Below the pieces are notes generated by a model. The model was not told the DNA's origin. It saw only the letters and a program-made list of their open reading frames with translations, and did no database searches. Positions 1 through 13,700 of a stretch of DNA of 64,000 nucleotides are shown one piece after another. The DNA comes from Notospermus geniculatus. Taxonomy: Eukaryota > Nemertea > Pilidiophora > Heteronemertea > Lineidae. The stretch lies in contig NMRB01000762.1 in NCBI GenBank assembly GCA_002633025.1, positions 178,238 through 242,237 of the forward strand, written 5' to 3'. The position numbers and the translations under genes were made by a program. Position 1 is the stretch's first letter; each line of letters begins with the position of its first letter.

Positions 1-167
1 ACTCGCGAGAAACGATCCATTCTCGCTGTCTAAACGATATTTGCTTTGAGCACAAAACCAACAGCGGAAACGAAGGCACGGTTTTTTCATCTCCATGTGG
101 GTAAACTCTGTGGTGCTGGATGATTGATTCGAATCTCTTGAAGCGAATCTACCCAGCCTCTCGTGGC

Positions 168-572
168 TTAAAGCAAATCGCTCGCGGTGTTTGTTTTGAT
201 TCTTGAGCGGCCCTCTCATCATAGCGAGTGAATCTTGCCTCCAGGCAAAGCCGTGCTCCAGTCTATGCAAAACCTGTGCAAATATGCAACGTGCACGTGG
301 GGACGAGGTTCCATTAAAAATTTGTTGAAATGCATTAATGACATTTTCAAATTCAGTCGGTCAAAAATATGTACATTTTGCACAATTCACATTGATTTTG
401 AAGCGGCAGATTTTGCAGAATACGTCTCCGAAGTTTGGCTGTCTAATGCATTTCCCATTAAACTCATAAAATCCTTCTTTCGCCTTTTTCTCAAAATGGC
501 GCTTGATATTGAGGACCAACTGTCATGGCGCCCCAACTGAATCAAAACAAACCCCGCGAGCGATTTGCTTTA
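168..572. mobile_element. Short inverted-repeat (MITE-like) element
   Basis: The left arm at about 168-202 (AAAGCAAATCGCTCGCGG then TTTGTTTTGATTC) returns as its reverse complement at about 539-572, with one or two mismatches. The roughly 335-bp interior has no convincing gene; its open frames are short and resemble nothing. This is the layout of a nonautonomous DNA element. Family and target-site duplication were not determined. Confidence 0.6.
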
Positions 573-1640
573 ATACGAAATGCAATCTTCTGTGTCGTCT
601 GCTGCGTATCTCATCCATTAGCAGACGTGACAGTCAGACCCACATTGAGCACAAATTCAGCCCAAGGGAACGTTTCTTCATCATGGTTTCCGTAGGACCA
701 ACGCTAAAGCAATGATGCGAACGACTGCCCATATTTTTCTCCAGCTATAAGTTGCCCATACAGAGCCATCTTTGGCGAGAAATTACTTTTCCATGTTGAT
801 CACTCGCCCGCCAGAAGTGGACAGTTCCAAATGGCACTCTGGTTTGTTGTCCTCAGCAGCAGGGAAAGCAGGCGCCGTAGTCTTTGACCTGCACCATGAA
901 CAAACCAAACGCCTTAGCTTTCGTATAGTTATTCGACGACGTCCTTGACATTCCTTCCAGTTATGTCGCAACTTTTTACCATTATCACCTAATTCGCCAC
1001 CTATTTAAAAACGACTTCGATAGCCTTTTTTTCTCGTTTCTTTGGGAAACAACAAAGAGAGGACACCGTGCTCGAAGACTGATGGCAGTATCTTGTGGAC
1101 ATTTTTTATTGGTTGACTACCGAATTAGCGGACCAAAAGGTAAAATTTCGCCCATTATTTTGGGACGTCGGGAAATCGAGATTCTTTCTGCCGTCGTTTT
1201 GGCGACACACTTGCTGACCTCTCGAATTTCTCGGTTCGATTCAACATCCGAACGCTCAAGTACGAATACCAACATGTTGTGGAGAATTCTTTTGACAGCT
1301 CCGCGCTCCAACGGACAACACACTGACATGTCAACAAAACTGAGTGCGTTCAAAGTATGTCGGCAACGAACTTGCATTTTGAGCACCGTTCATCCACGCA
1401 AGCAATCCGCGCCACCAGTAATGGTTGGGTGTCGGTGATACTAGCGGACTAACCTGGACCCAGTATGTCACGGCTGGTTTCAGAGCAACTTTAGCTCTGG
1501 TTGGATACGGTTGATTTTTGTGTTCACGATCATTTGAGACTGTGAATCGAAGGTTTTGGATGGCGATTCAGCAAATTCAAAATCTAGGAGAAATTTACAG
1601 TCAGTGAAGTGCACAGGGTGTGAATTCTCTCATTTCATCT
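573..1640. other. Intergenic sequence upstream of the cadherin gene
   Basis: I see no gene here. The short open frames, including an antisense pair near 1117-1438, have no recognisable domain, no splice context and no family resemblance. The cadherin promoter should lie toward the right end, but I could not identify a clear TATA box or other core element. Confidence 0.4.
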
Positions 1641-1696
1641 TGAATTGACGGAAGTGGAAATTTGATATCCAAAATATCGTTTTTTTCACACAAATC

Positions 1697-1775
1697 ATGG
1701 ATAATACACCGCGGCATCTCATTCTGACTCTGATGATTCTCTCATTATTGGGTGTGGCAAACTCAAGCAAATCAT
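1697..1775 (+). CDS. Cadherin exon 1: start codon and signal peptide
   Basis: The ATG at 1697 opens a 26-residue peptide with an arginine and histidine followed by a hydrophobic core (L-I-L-T-L-M-I-L-S-L-L-G-V-A). A small-residue cleavage region (A-N-S-S) comes next. A consensus donor (GTAAGT) follows at 1776, leaving phase 1, which matches the acceptor at 12000. This start is chosen because it gives a proper secretion signal joined in frame to the next exon. The 10.2-kb intron between them makes the link less certain than later junctions. Confidence 0.7.
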
Positions 1776-4700
1776 GTAAGTACCTATTACGTAACCAATG
1801 CATTCTTATTTGTCACTGTGTGTTTTGCTAATCACTTTAATCCTTGGCTACCTTGAGTATGGTCACAAAAAACATCCAGCGTGCTTCGCATTCGGTGGGA
1901 ATACTCTAAACTCCCACTTAAGCCCCCGTCACATATCCACCGGGCCCCGTACGATTTTCCCCACCCAGCGGCTTGTCGTGGATTTTAGAGACAATACGGG
2001 TCCATTACGATTTTCATTTTCATTTTCATGTTCATTTTCATTTTCATTTCTAAGGTTTTCATTCCCCGGGGATCAGGGGCAATCTGTCTGTTTTTACTCG
2101 CCGTACGGGCCCCGGAGTGGATATCTGACGGGGGCTTACCTGTCCCATTCCTGAACTCGGAAAAAATGGCCAAATCCTATTATTGAAGACATCGCACGCG
2201 GTCATTCTTTACCAGGGCGGGCCGTCACGAAACTCCGATAGCACTAACAGTGCCTAACAGAGAGGTATGCAATGGCTTTTACCATTACAGAATTTCTCTG
2301 TTAGGCCCTGTTAGTGCTATCGTAGTTTCGTGGCGGTCGCCCCAGGCTGGGGAGTGGGACAAGTAAGTGGACAGGACATTACTGTTTCTGACCATACCTC
2401 CACCCCTTATCTTCAACTTAGGATTTAGTTGTTTTTTTTCCGAGCTCGGGAATGGGACAGGTAAGTGGGAGTTTAGAGTAGATGTGTCGGCAGTCAGGAC
2501 AGGCCCCAGCCCAGAGGAGCCCTTAATCTAGGCGCACCCAGACGAATAAAGCTTAGCCGTATTTGACACAGCATTTGAAATGGCGCAGCCACGAAACTTC
2601 GCAGCGTGCACCTGATGGCGCAGCCATATTCGTCGCTGTGCCGTGTGGCTCTGCCATATTTCTTCAATCCAATCAGTTTTGGCGCAGCCGCACACAGCGG
2701 CGCAGCAAAATTCTGGTCTCAGCCAATTAGGCTACAACCCTAATAAGGCTCCGCATTATTCCGCCGTGTGCGCCTGGCGCATGACTGTATTTTCGTCTCC
2801 GTCGTGAAGGAACATGGTTGTTCTGCTGCCGTCAAAGCTTTGCCTGGCAATCTGAGGCCCTTAAACGGAAAGTATTGAGGTTCAGAGGCTATATTTCAAC
2901 GACAGCTCGGATGTGTCGGTACCAATAACGTTACGTTAAAGGAGTACATGTAGTTTCATAACATCGTTATTGTAGCTAGGACCTGTATTCTTAGGACTCC
3001 CATTCCTTTTACACCGGTGTGTCTTTGAGTAGGAAAGGCACTTTCAAGGACCTCCATCTGAGTGTCAAGTCGGTTCGTGGAATACATGTATCTAGAAGTG
3101 GTGCTTGAACGAATTTCGTCCATTGTACGAGGCCGATCTTGAATTAAATGAATTAAGTTTTTTCCATTTTTATTTTCTGTATTTGTATTGGATATAAATA
3201 GAAAGCAGGATACGATGACTGGGTTACCCAGTCAGTTATATTTTCTTTAACCTATCATCACGCTCTGCTACGGCCTTATTCGATGTGAACCCAGGTTCAA
3301 ACTCTCTCCTTTCGGCTGCGATTCCGTAGAGCTACACGGTATACGGACACGCCGGTTAAAGCAAGGTTCATTGGCGCACGGATCGGGTCCGTTTTCAGTC
3401 CGTTTGCCCCTATTTTTGCGAATATGACAACGCAAAAGTCAATATGATCGATTTTTTGCATCTTCGATGATCGAAGGCCGATCTGCTATCCACTGCGTTA
3501 CACCGCACATCACCCTTCGAGATATAGACCAGTCGGCGGCGTATCTTGGCACGATGCCAACTTTACCGGGCGACCAATCATATTGCACTTTATATCGGGT
3601 CTTCGGCTACCAGTCTTTGTACCACGATTCAAATTTTACAACACCGATTCTGATTGGCCTCTTCTTCTCGAGGCGGCAGATACGCCGTGGACCGGTCAAT
3701 TTCTCGAAGGGTGATGTGCGATGTAACGTAGTGGTGAGCAGATCGGCCTTCGATTATCGAAGATGATTTTTTGCGGACCTGAGTCGGACAAAATCCGTGT
3801 GCCAATGAACCTTGCTTAACAATGGCTTCACAGTGGCGAAGTCTTTGTGAAGCCTTTGTTAACCGGCGTGTCCGTATGCCGTGTAGCTCTATATAATGGC
3901 GGCCTTACGACCTCCGTAGAGTCATATTAGGGAGGTTTCGCAAGCGCCCGGTTAGGCCCTACGACGACGTTTATCTATTGTGTGGGTATACCCAAACAAT
4001 AGATAAACATCGTCGTAGGGCCTAACCGGGCGCTTGCGAAACCTCCCTATTTTAATCGAGTGCCTACGACGAATGTAGACCCATTTGCTCAAATAGAAAA
4101 GATCTGGTGAAGTGCATCGTATGGAAACCGGAGCCCCGCAGGCAAAGTGTACATAAGAATGGGTTCGCCAAGAAACTGACCGATTTCTGGACTTTTTCTC
4201 AAAGAAACTCCACTCTGAAAGGGGTTAATGAGAGTCGGTTATCGAATCAAAGAACTTGTCATAGAAATTTGCTCTAATATGCCCTTAGGGATAAAGTGTC
4301 GTAATCGGAGGAGAGAGGTGACTTTTTCCCAAATTCCAATCTTGTAATATACACCATCGGTCACTTTTTTCCAATAAAGTGATCTATTCAGTCTGACAAT
4401 CCATCACACTTACTCACGTACGTCAGTTTTACTTATACTCGGGCCGGGTAATCATGGCTGGCTGTGTTCAGTTGCCATGACTGGTGGAGGTGGCCATCGA
4501 TATACGTACCATGATATTCTGAGGTTTATTTCAATCTGATCTAGCCAGATTTCTGTGATGCGCGCTTGGACATCGCACACAAGTGACGTTAAAAATTTGT
4601 CGCCGAACATCGCACACACAAGCGACGCTAAAGCAAATTGGTCGTCGAACACCGCACACAAGTGGCGTTAAAGCAAATTGGTCGCCGAACATCGCACACA

Positions 4701-7700
4701 AGCGACGTTAAAGCAAGTTGGTCGCCGAACATCGCACACAAGTGACGTTAAAGCAACTGGTCGCCACCCTGGTTATCAAACTAGCAATTTTCCCGTCCCT
4801 TTAGCGGTTCGTCTTTCGTTCAGGAACCACCATAAAGTTGACCCTGTGGCGTATCCAAATTTCTGTTCGGCAATTAAACACAACTTTGTGAAGATTTCGC
4901 CCGTTCGTCTGGCACGTTTGGAAAAAACTCCCATGAGCCCACAGGGCGCGCAACAGCGCTCAATATTTCCTACTTTTGATCACACTGAAGGTAAATATTT
5001 GAATTCCGCTTTGAGTGCAGTGCATTATGGGTCCATTTTCTCCTCAAGTATAAACCTAATTTCTAAACACATCGAGTTTTTTAGTCGCCAACAATTTTAC
5101 TATTTTGAATTAGTTCATAAGAGTCGGAGTTATTGGCTCTCAGACAGTGCTTATAACGTTTGGCAATAAGCTCGTTTCATGAGTGGAATTTAAATATAAA
5201 TGTGAGATTTATATGTATTTTTTCACCGGCATATTAGTGCCGACCTGCTGTTCTCATTCACAGCGCATGGCTGATGAATTATTCACACTCAACCAAGGCT
5301 CATCTTGTAGCCCAGTCGCCACAGTTGTTTAAAAGCCATGGAGCCTGAGTTGGATGTTTACCGAACCGCGACAACCACAACTTGGTTCGGTGAAACATGA
5401 CGATAAAGGGCGCTGATCGAAATGCGACCTCGAATCCAAGGAGCTGTGGGCCTCTGGGGACCAGATTGGCTTGGGTTTCAAGGCGGTTAGATCACAAATC
5501 CTGTCATTATGAGTAGGGTTTCTACGTATGATTATATCTCTTCCAAAACATATTTCTAGTCCGGCCGATAAATGAGATTGCCTCGCGGCGTTTCCTCCGT
5601 TAGAATTTGTCCATTTCAATGCGAACGCGAGTTGTTTATTACTCCTTGTGGCACCCTGCATATTTATAGGTACGATATGTCTTAATCGTTGTATTATAAA
5701 TCTTTTCGTAGCCGGAGGCCTCTCAAACCGACGTTATCGCTCCAGACCTCATTGAATACAATACCTAACAGACAGCCCGTCCAACAACTTTATCAGACTT
5801 GGTAAAAACTAGGTAAACTTACGAAAAAGTGCCCAACTCCTTCACCAGGTTAAGGAACCACCGTGACTTGAAGTATCGACAAAAAATATTGACAATAAGT
5901 GATGATTTATATTGTACAGTTGTTTATAACTTTCGCGTAAAATACTACCGATTATTTTGCGCGCATTTTACCTCTAAACTGCAAACGTGTTGCTTGTTAC
6001 AACTCATAACGTTATACCGACGCATAATGTGACACTAACGCATAACGTTACTGCTGTAACATTATACGCTGACCCATCCAACTCATTATGTTACAATCGA
6101 CGCATAATGTTACACTTTTTCTAACGCATAACGTTACACTTTTTGACGCATGTTACACCTGACCCTAACTCATAACGTTACACCGACCTAACGCATAATG
6201 TTACACCACTGTTAAGTTGACCTTGACCCGGTGACCTTTGATATTAACCCTTTCTACCCATTGGGTCTAATACGATATCTACCTCGATTCACCAAGTGAT
6301 ATTAACCCCTACCCACCCAATGGCCAAACCTTTAGAGGCATAATGATATACATGTACGTAGGTCAGATATTGCACCATATCAATTTTTGGTGTACCCCAA
6401 CCACTAATGTGGCCACCAGGTGGCCATATTGGATTTCTCATTCTGTTCGTCAATAACTTCATATTTTAGAGGCTTAGTGACATGGCTTAGAGGGTGCACT
6501 CTGTGGATTTTACATGTAGTTGCACTCCAAATTCATATGTGGCCAGGGTTTCTGCCAGAGGGGAGAATGAGGAGAATTCCTTCCCCAAGAAAATTATTTG
6601 GGGATCAATCCATTCCCAAATTTTTCACAAAGAAAGGATTTTTTTCTTTATATCTTGTCGTTTTTCTTTTCAAAACATCATATTATTATACCATCATGTT
6701 ATCTTGCAGTCCATGTACAATGTTGTGTGATTTACACATGTGTTCACTTCAGTCAAGACGCAGATAGCACTAGGCTTACGTGATCATCTGACACATGAAA
6801 GCACTAACTTGATTTCTCATCGCTCATTGAAATTTATTTCTATTTTCATTTGTTTTTTTCCCCTTTTTTTAATGATTTAAGTTATATTTCACCAGGCAAA
6901 TGCATTTTCATAACGACCGACACCATGAGCGGCAGTGAATTCCCGGCAAATCACGGGAGGAAACAACGCCGAAGATGTCTGGAAATCGCGTTTCTGGGAC
7001 TTAAAAATCCAAATTAAAAAAACCAAAAAATCTTTTTTTTCAAATTATTTTTGGTCCCTCCCCAAATTTTTTTCTGTCGGAAACCCTAGTGGCCGCTACG
7101 TGCATAAAGTGATATGGGTCAGAACCTGCTCACAATGATTCCCTCACTGTGACGAAAACATATATTTATTTGATAACCATTAAAAAGGTGAGCTGTTCGT
7201 ATTTGTCTCTCTTTCCCCCTCTTTCAACCTCTTGAGTTGACAGATCATACTCAGCTGAGCGCAAGGCCCATGGGCCTCTTGTTGCAATGACGGAAGCGCC
7301 GAATCGCGTATTTGACAGTGGTGTAACATTATGCGTTAGGATCAGGTGTAACATTATGCGTCAAAAAGGTGTAACGTTATGCCTTAGAAAAAGTGTAACG
7401 TTATGCGTCGATTGTAACATTAATGTTACAGCAGTAACGTTATGCGTTAGTGTAACATTATGCGTCGGTGTAACGTTATGAGTTGTAACATTGCTTTCCT
7501 AATCCAGTATAACATAAAACTATTAAGGGACGAATCAAAAATGAGAATCGACGGTGTTGGCCAAGCGCGCAACTTGCTGGGGACTCTCTTCCTTGGCTAC
7601 AGACGGCGACATCCGCAAATAACTTACCGGTGGACGTTGTACATGTAGGTCGTCACTCTTCAGCTTGCATGATCTCACGTCGCAGCTGAAAATGACGTTG

Positions 7701-10700
7701 GGCGGCGCTGTAGTCGTAAAGATAATCTGGACTCGCAGCAGATCGAAACTTAGAAACCCTTACTATCAGCTCCGACTCAGATAATCATTACGACCACAGC
7801 GCCGCCCAACGTCCTTAGCTTGTGGCTTGTGACGTCTATATTTACGGACACGCTCGTTTTACCGCCCATACTGGGCCACCTCAGCCAACATTGGTCATCC
7901 ATGTCATGATGTTGTTATTGTCGGTATAGCATCATTTCCATTTGAGCCACAAGTGGGCGGACGAACTCGATTACACATTTAGATCTGAAAAAGATGTAGG
8001 GCCGTATTCAAAAAGGGTTAGACGCGTGTAACTTCGTCAAATGCACGGTGGAAGTGTTTACATCTCGGGTAGGCCCATGCGCAATGAGTATTTATCAGGG
8101 TACGGGCCGGTTGCATGTAAACTCACGGGTAAAACTCCGTTGATGTCTAGAAATATGATATGGACCCACGGAGACGGCTGGTCGTTTTTTTGTGGTTTTG
8201 GGTTCTTCCTGCTGCTCTGTACATGTATGGTACAAAACATCAGATGACACCCACGGCTACTGCGTCTAAATTCTGTCATTACATTTAAAAATATAAAGAA
8301 AGCGATAAACGAAAAATTAATAGGATTTCATTCTTACGATATCACATTTCATCTCTGAATGCCCGTCGCGACTGTTGCAAGTTTTTTCTTTTTATAAATC
8401 CATTCATTATAGCGTCCACCTTGTCAAAATGCTGTAGGTATATGACATGCCCCGGGGCGTCCATTGAAGACAGGCTCATGTGTTATTGACTTTGATTAAT
8501 ACGACTATGCAGTAGCTCACCGTGCAAAATGAGGTTAAGACAGTCCTAATACTATAATACACGACTCCCCATGCGGAATCAGGAACTACTTTGTTTGCGG
8601 AAGCCTGTTAAAGTCTCCGTAGTTCCATAGCAACAATAAAGATGGCCGCCAATGGAAGCCATCTTGTTTACACTAAGATGGCTGCCAATGGAAGCCATCT
8701 TGCGTTCATATACAGACTTGTCACGAAACATTGTCGCAAGTTTCTTCAAGAAGAATATCGGGTTAAACATCACTCGGTGGGTGACACTTACTGTAATTAA
8801 CCACGGCACTTAGGTGGTTGCTGTTACATGGTGGTGAAAACAGAGAGTTGGTTGTAATAGAGCAGTTTCCGAGGCCAATGTTTTTCTTCATATATTTGTC
8901 ACTGTAATTTATGTCGCGAATGTGGCGGTTCGTTTTTATCGGCACATCTCATTCACAGGCTGCTTACGTCGCCTGATTAGCTTGATGCATCCTGGAAGTT
9001 GGACCTTTGGACCGGAAAGCCTGTTGTTGGTGACTGCATTCACCAACATTAGCTGAGAGGCAGCATGAACGATACCGTTGTAACAGAATCTAATGTCCCT
9101 CGATAAGTGATGTCCCCAACATACATTTACGGATTAAGCGGCATCATTGAATTGGACTCGAGAGAGACCAAGACCCTTTATCTGTGACAAACAATGCATG
9201 GGGACATCAGAAAGACGGAGGCATTGGATTCTATATAATTTGGCACTGTCGGAATGCCAACGTTTATCAATACTGTCGATCGGTTCCGTTGAGTATGACA
9301 GGGCGATCTCTAGCGTGGGCGGTCCCCATTCGTACGTGTTGCGTCACCCCTCTTTCTTAGAGAGTTTTCGCAAAGCTCCCGAAACGCCAACGCCAATCCC
9401 ATTGTTCGTTGCCACGAGGAGAGCAGCGAACAAAAGGATAGAGACTAGACCTTCGCTTTGGCGTTTCGGGGGCTTTGCGAAAACTCCCTCTTAGGCTCCA
9501 GTTCCATAGAGCTCACGTTGACACTTTTCACGCGCCACGCTTCACGTTTTCCTTTCGTTCCTCGATTCAGCGCACAACGAGACACACATTACCTGTCCTG
9601 TGACATGCTTTCTCCGAGGAACGAAAGGAAAACGTGAAGCGTGGCGCGTGAAAAGTGTCAACGTGAGCTCTATGGAACTGGAGCCTTAAAGCGGGTGATT
9701 CACTGTTGCGATTTGGGCTTGAGACGGGGTTGCGTTCCCTTGCGGTTACCTTATAAGGACTTCCGATTGCCATATAAGGTAACCGCAAGGGAACGCAACC
9801 CCGTCTCAAGCCAAAATCGCAACAGTGGATCACCCGCTTATCTCAACTTCCTTTTACCGGCGTCTACTTCCAAGGCATCCCTATGCGGTAGGGACTCCAG
9901 CATATCGTCTGCGGCGAGACAAAACACGTATCACCCATCAAAAAGTGTTCCGGCTACATTTTTTGAGCGCACAAGAAAAGCTTCTTGTGAAAATAAGAAA
10001 CTTAAATGAGTTATTTTCCATTTGCGCAACGTTATCGGCAGCCTCCCCAGTTGCTCGTGTACAATAAATCGTTGGCAGGACAGGGAGGAAAGAAACAGAG
10101 AAGCAGGTGCTCGTCGGCGCATCCAGTCGATGGCGCAGTGTCAAGTACCATCTCAAATGTTGGCAGAGAACTCTTAGGTAAAACCCGGTCAGGCGTATCA
10201 TGATCGGCGAACAAACAATACAGGGATAACTATCTGCTCCTTTCCGCTGGCGGTATGTTGTACCCAGATTTAAAATACAACAAGAACGGATGGATAACGT
10301 CGAAAACCGAGACGATTTTTTCACCACAAGTGCTTACTTCGTGGGAGTGCTGAACCGGTTAGCGGTTACGCTCCGTAGAATACCTGCGCGATGTGGTTCT
10401 GACTGAGTGCTGCTGTAATCGCTGCATCCAGCGAAACGTGAACTCCCGATTGTAGCCCTAGTCATCCACTATATTTGGGTGTCATGGAACTGGTGCAATC
10501 ACGGGCGTCCAGGCACTGCGGTGCACGCTCCGACAAGCATGACAAAGACGTTCTCGAAGCGGCCAACGACAATTTTCGTCCACAACATGTGTAACGAAAA
10601 TCGGTACCGACGCTGATTCGCCAACCCATGTCACATGACGTAGAACGTTCGACTGATTTGCTGGGCGTCTTGGAGCGTGGTCACGTGGCCCAAAGATGGC

Positions 10701-13700
10701 GGACTTGCAGTTGCATACAAAACTACAACTTCGGGCAGAATTAGATGCATTAACCACATTCTGAAGGCCTGGCTAGTGAGTGCGAGACTGCGAATGCTAT
10801 CTTTGGAGTCGAAAAACAACCTGAATGAGTTCTTCCGGTATAGAAATGAGTTAATCATCAAAGTTGCCGAGGAGTGTGGTCTAATAATAATCTGTATGAT
10901 CTCGGCCTACCATTGTATCAATCGAAGGAATAGGTGGATATCAAAAGACGCTGGCTTGTTTGAACTCGATCTCCAACCTATATCAGCAAAATGCACCTGC
11001 CATTGTAAAATATTATAGGCAGAGCTGACAGATTGCCTTAACAATTTATATCAGGATTGATACGGTCTAAATATTAATCTAAAGTAACAAGGAAGCCTAT
11101 GTCAGAAGAAAAAAGTGGAATTATGAAGTGATTTATCGTTTGAATCGATTTCTGGCGTTCGGAAAGCCTGCGGCGTCAGCCTGACGGGGTTTTCATAACC
11201 CGATTCTCCACCAGGGGGCTGCTGCTGCCCTTTTGCCCCCAGGTTAGATTGAAAGGGTTCACCCTACACTAATCTCTGACACTGATGAGTAGGCCGCATT
11301 TTGGTTCCCGAAGCCACCGCTAGGGCTAGAAGGCTTCGGCTCTGGCTGCCATTTTATTGCTGATGTCATTGTAGGAGCCTATTTTCCCGTAAAATGTCAT
11401 TTTCCCCCGGTCTAAATAAAACATGGCGATGATTCTGAGCTTTTGTTACAGATCTGCAGCACATACAAACATTCTCATCAATAAACTTCCTCGGTGTTGC
11501 CATTCCGCACGATTCGGCATGTTCGATTACATTTAGCACCCACGTGGCTACGGTTACCCCATTCTAAAAATAACCCGTGATGTCAACATAACGACCTATA
11601 AATAGATCCGCGACATGTTTTTGTCGCAAAAATGGCAGCCAGAGCCGAAGACTTCTAGCCCTAGCGGTGGCTTTTGGAAACAAAATGACGGAGTAGGCCG
11701 TCGAGTTATGATTGACATAGTGCCTTCACACCTTGACTTCTTATTTGCTCCCAAATTCTCTCAGTCTGTCACTATATATCTTCTTATTTCTTCATCTTTT
11801 TATCTGCCCCCAAATACTCCGAGTCAGTACTACATCATTGTTATTTCGACATTTTCTTATTTCCTCCCAAATACCTTCTGTCACTACATACATCACACTA
11901 GCTAATTTCTTCATTTGCTCTCTCATACCCTCTGTCACTTTTACATCATAATATTAATTGCTCTCACCTTCCATCACTATATATCATTGTTACTTTCAGT
12001 TTGCGCACAGTTCTTTAAAGACACCAGGACTAAGGAGCCTATGCTGATCACAGTCAAAGATAACGATCCCGCTGGTAAGTCTAAGTACAGGTGTAACGTT
12101 TTCTAGTGTTTCCAAGACAGCTGGAAAATCTGAAACTAGCTACAAATAGTATAAAGATGCTTATAGGTGGTGCTAGCACCAAATTGTACAAACTTGACGC
12201 TAGGTGGCGATATCTGGGCAAGGATATCACCACTAGTATCGGCGCTAGGTTTCCATCTTGAAAAGTAGTGCGCGCGCGGAGCGAACAGTAGAAATTCTTC
12301 TGTTTGTAAAGCGGTTACCCATCACGTCGTTTTCTACGCTTACAATATAGATCTATTGTAGAAAGGTGTACAAAGGTATACATCGGTAGAGTACAAATGT
12401 AAGTATAAAGTGATAATAAAGTTATTCTGTTTTATTTTCGACAAGATAAATATTGTTTTCTGCACATAACAACATTTTGAAAAAGAAGATGGCGGCCCCA
12501 CCGACGGGCACGATGACGTCAAGATTTTCAAGATGGCGATCTAGCGTCAACAGCAGTGTTATAATTTCGTCCAAGTATCAAAAAATTTCAGCGCTGCGTG
12601 GAGTATGACGTAGCCTACGACGGTTCATTCGAGTCAAAGTCTGTCGGGACCATGACTTCCGTTGCCATCGCCGGGCCCTCAGAGCCCCCCTAGCGGTACA
12701 TCTCAGCCGCGCCACCTAGTGGTGTAAGTTCTGCCTGTATCCCATTGCACACGTAGTTGTTAGCTTCATGCACTACATCAACCTCAGGAAGAAAGTAACG
12801 ATCTTTCATGCAGACGACACAATTAAAAGAAAGTAAGAGAATTTTTAAAGCAGCTGTAATATAAAGGTCGATTTCCAGCCTTTCAACTCTCGTTTGACAC
12901 CAATTCCAAGCTGGGGTATTGACATAGTATTGATACTGAGAGTTTATGGTTCCAATGAGACTAATGCTTACTAGACATGTATCACTGTCTGTAATTAACG
13001 AAAATTAGGCCGGGAGGAGTTAATTAGGCTTAATGAGGCCAATTGGTGAACTCCTCAGGTAAAAATATCTAGTCAAAGAACGCTTTAGTTCGTGGTGTGA
13101 AGTAACTCTCACTTACTTGTTTGTAACCTTTTAAATGAATTTCTGATACAATGTGTCTGAGTACTGATATTACCTTTGATAAGGTCGCTGTAAATGTGAA
13201 AGGAATTTTATTTGGTCGTGATGAATGGATTCCAGCGTTGAAATCAACGTACTCGCTGATCAGCGTGCAACGCTTGTTCCATTCCTGTGCCAACTCTGCC
13301 GAAACAGCAAATGAATGTGCCTCGAATGTAAATTCCTGGTTGCACACTCTCCAAAGTACCAATCAGAGCGATGTGCTTTGATTCCATCGAGGCTCATGTT
13401 CTTTTTGCTGGGTAAATCTTGTCCCTGACCCCCACCCCCACCCCTGAAAAGATGAAGTGGGCACTTGACATTGGCTTCATCCATGTAGGGACGTTAGGCA
13501 TGGAAAGATGATAAAGAAAAACATGTGAAGACACTAGTATTAGTAAACCAAGAAAGCAATATTTATTTATGGTAAAATCTATTCTGTAAAAAAAAGAGTG
13601 ATGCCAGTTTTTTCAAAAAAGATGAAGTGGGCTTCCCCAAATCGAGAACCCCCTCCCCCAGAAGTCACTTCGTCCTTTTTGGCATCAAAACAATTTTGAG

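Larger units (their letters stand above)
1776..11999 (+). other. Cadherin intron 1, a transposon-rich 10.2-kb intron
   Basis: The intron runs from GTAAGT at 1776 to TTTCAG ending at 11999. It holds at least ten palindromic elements (entered separately), a 40-bp minisatellite, a foldback-like element, and a pyrimidine-rich degenerate repeat at about 11735-11985 just before the acceptor. Stretches at 4050-4550, 5170-5990, 8060-9350 and 9850-11290 show no gene and no clear repeat boundary, apart from an 8633-8705 doublet of an AAGATGGC-type 37-bp unit. Confidence 0.6.

Noticed and set aside
4560-4768. CRISPR-like array
   Set aside because: The 40-bp units are contiguous without unique spacers, and the genome is eukaryotic; this is a minisatellite.
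4678-5169. 163-codon open frame on the + strand
   Set aside because: It begins inside the 40-bp minisatellite, resembles no family I know, and lies in the first cadherin intron without other exons nearby.
9567-10327. Overlapping open frames on both strands (for example 9641-10009 + and 9938-10327 -)
   Set aside because: They run through the palindromic elements, where each arm mirrors the other. They have no recognisable domain and no splice context.
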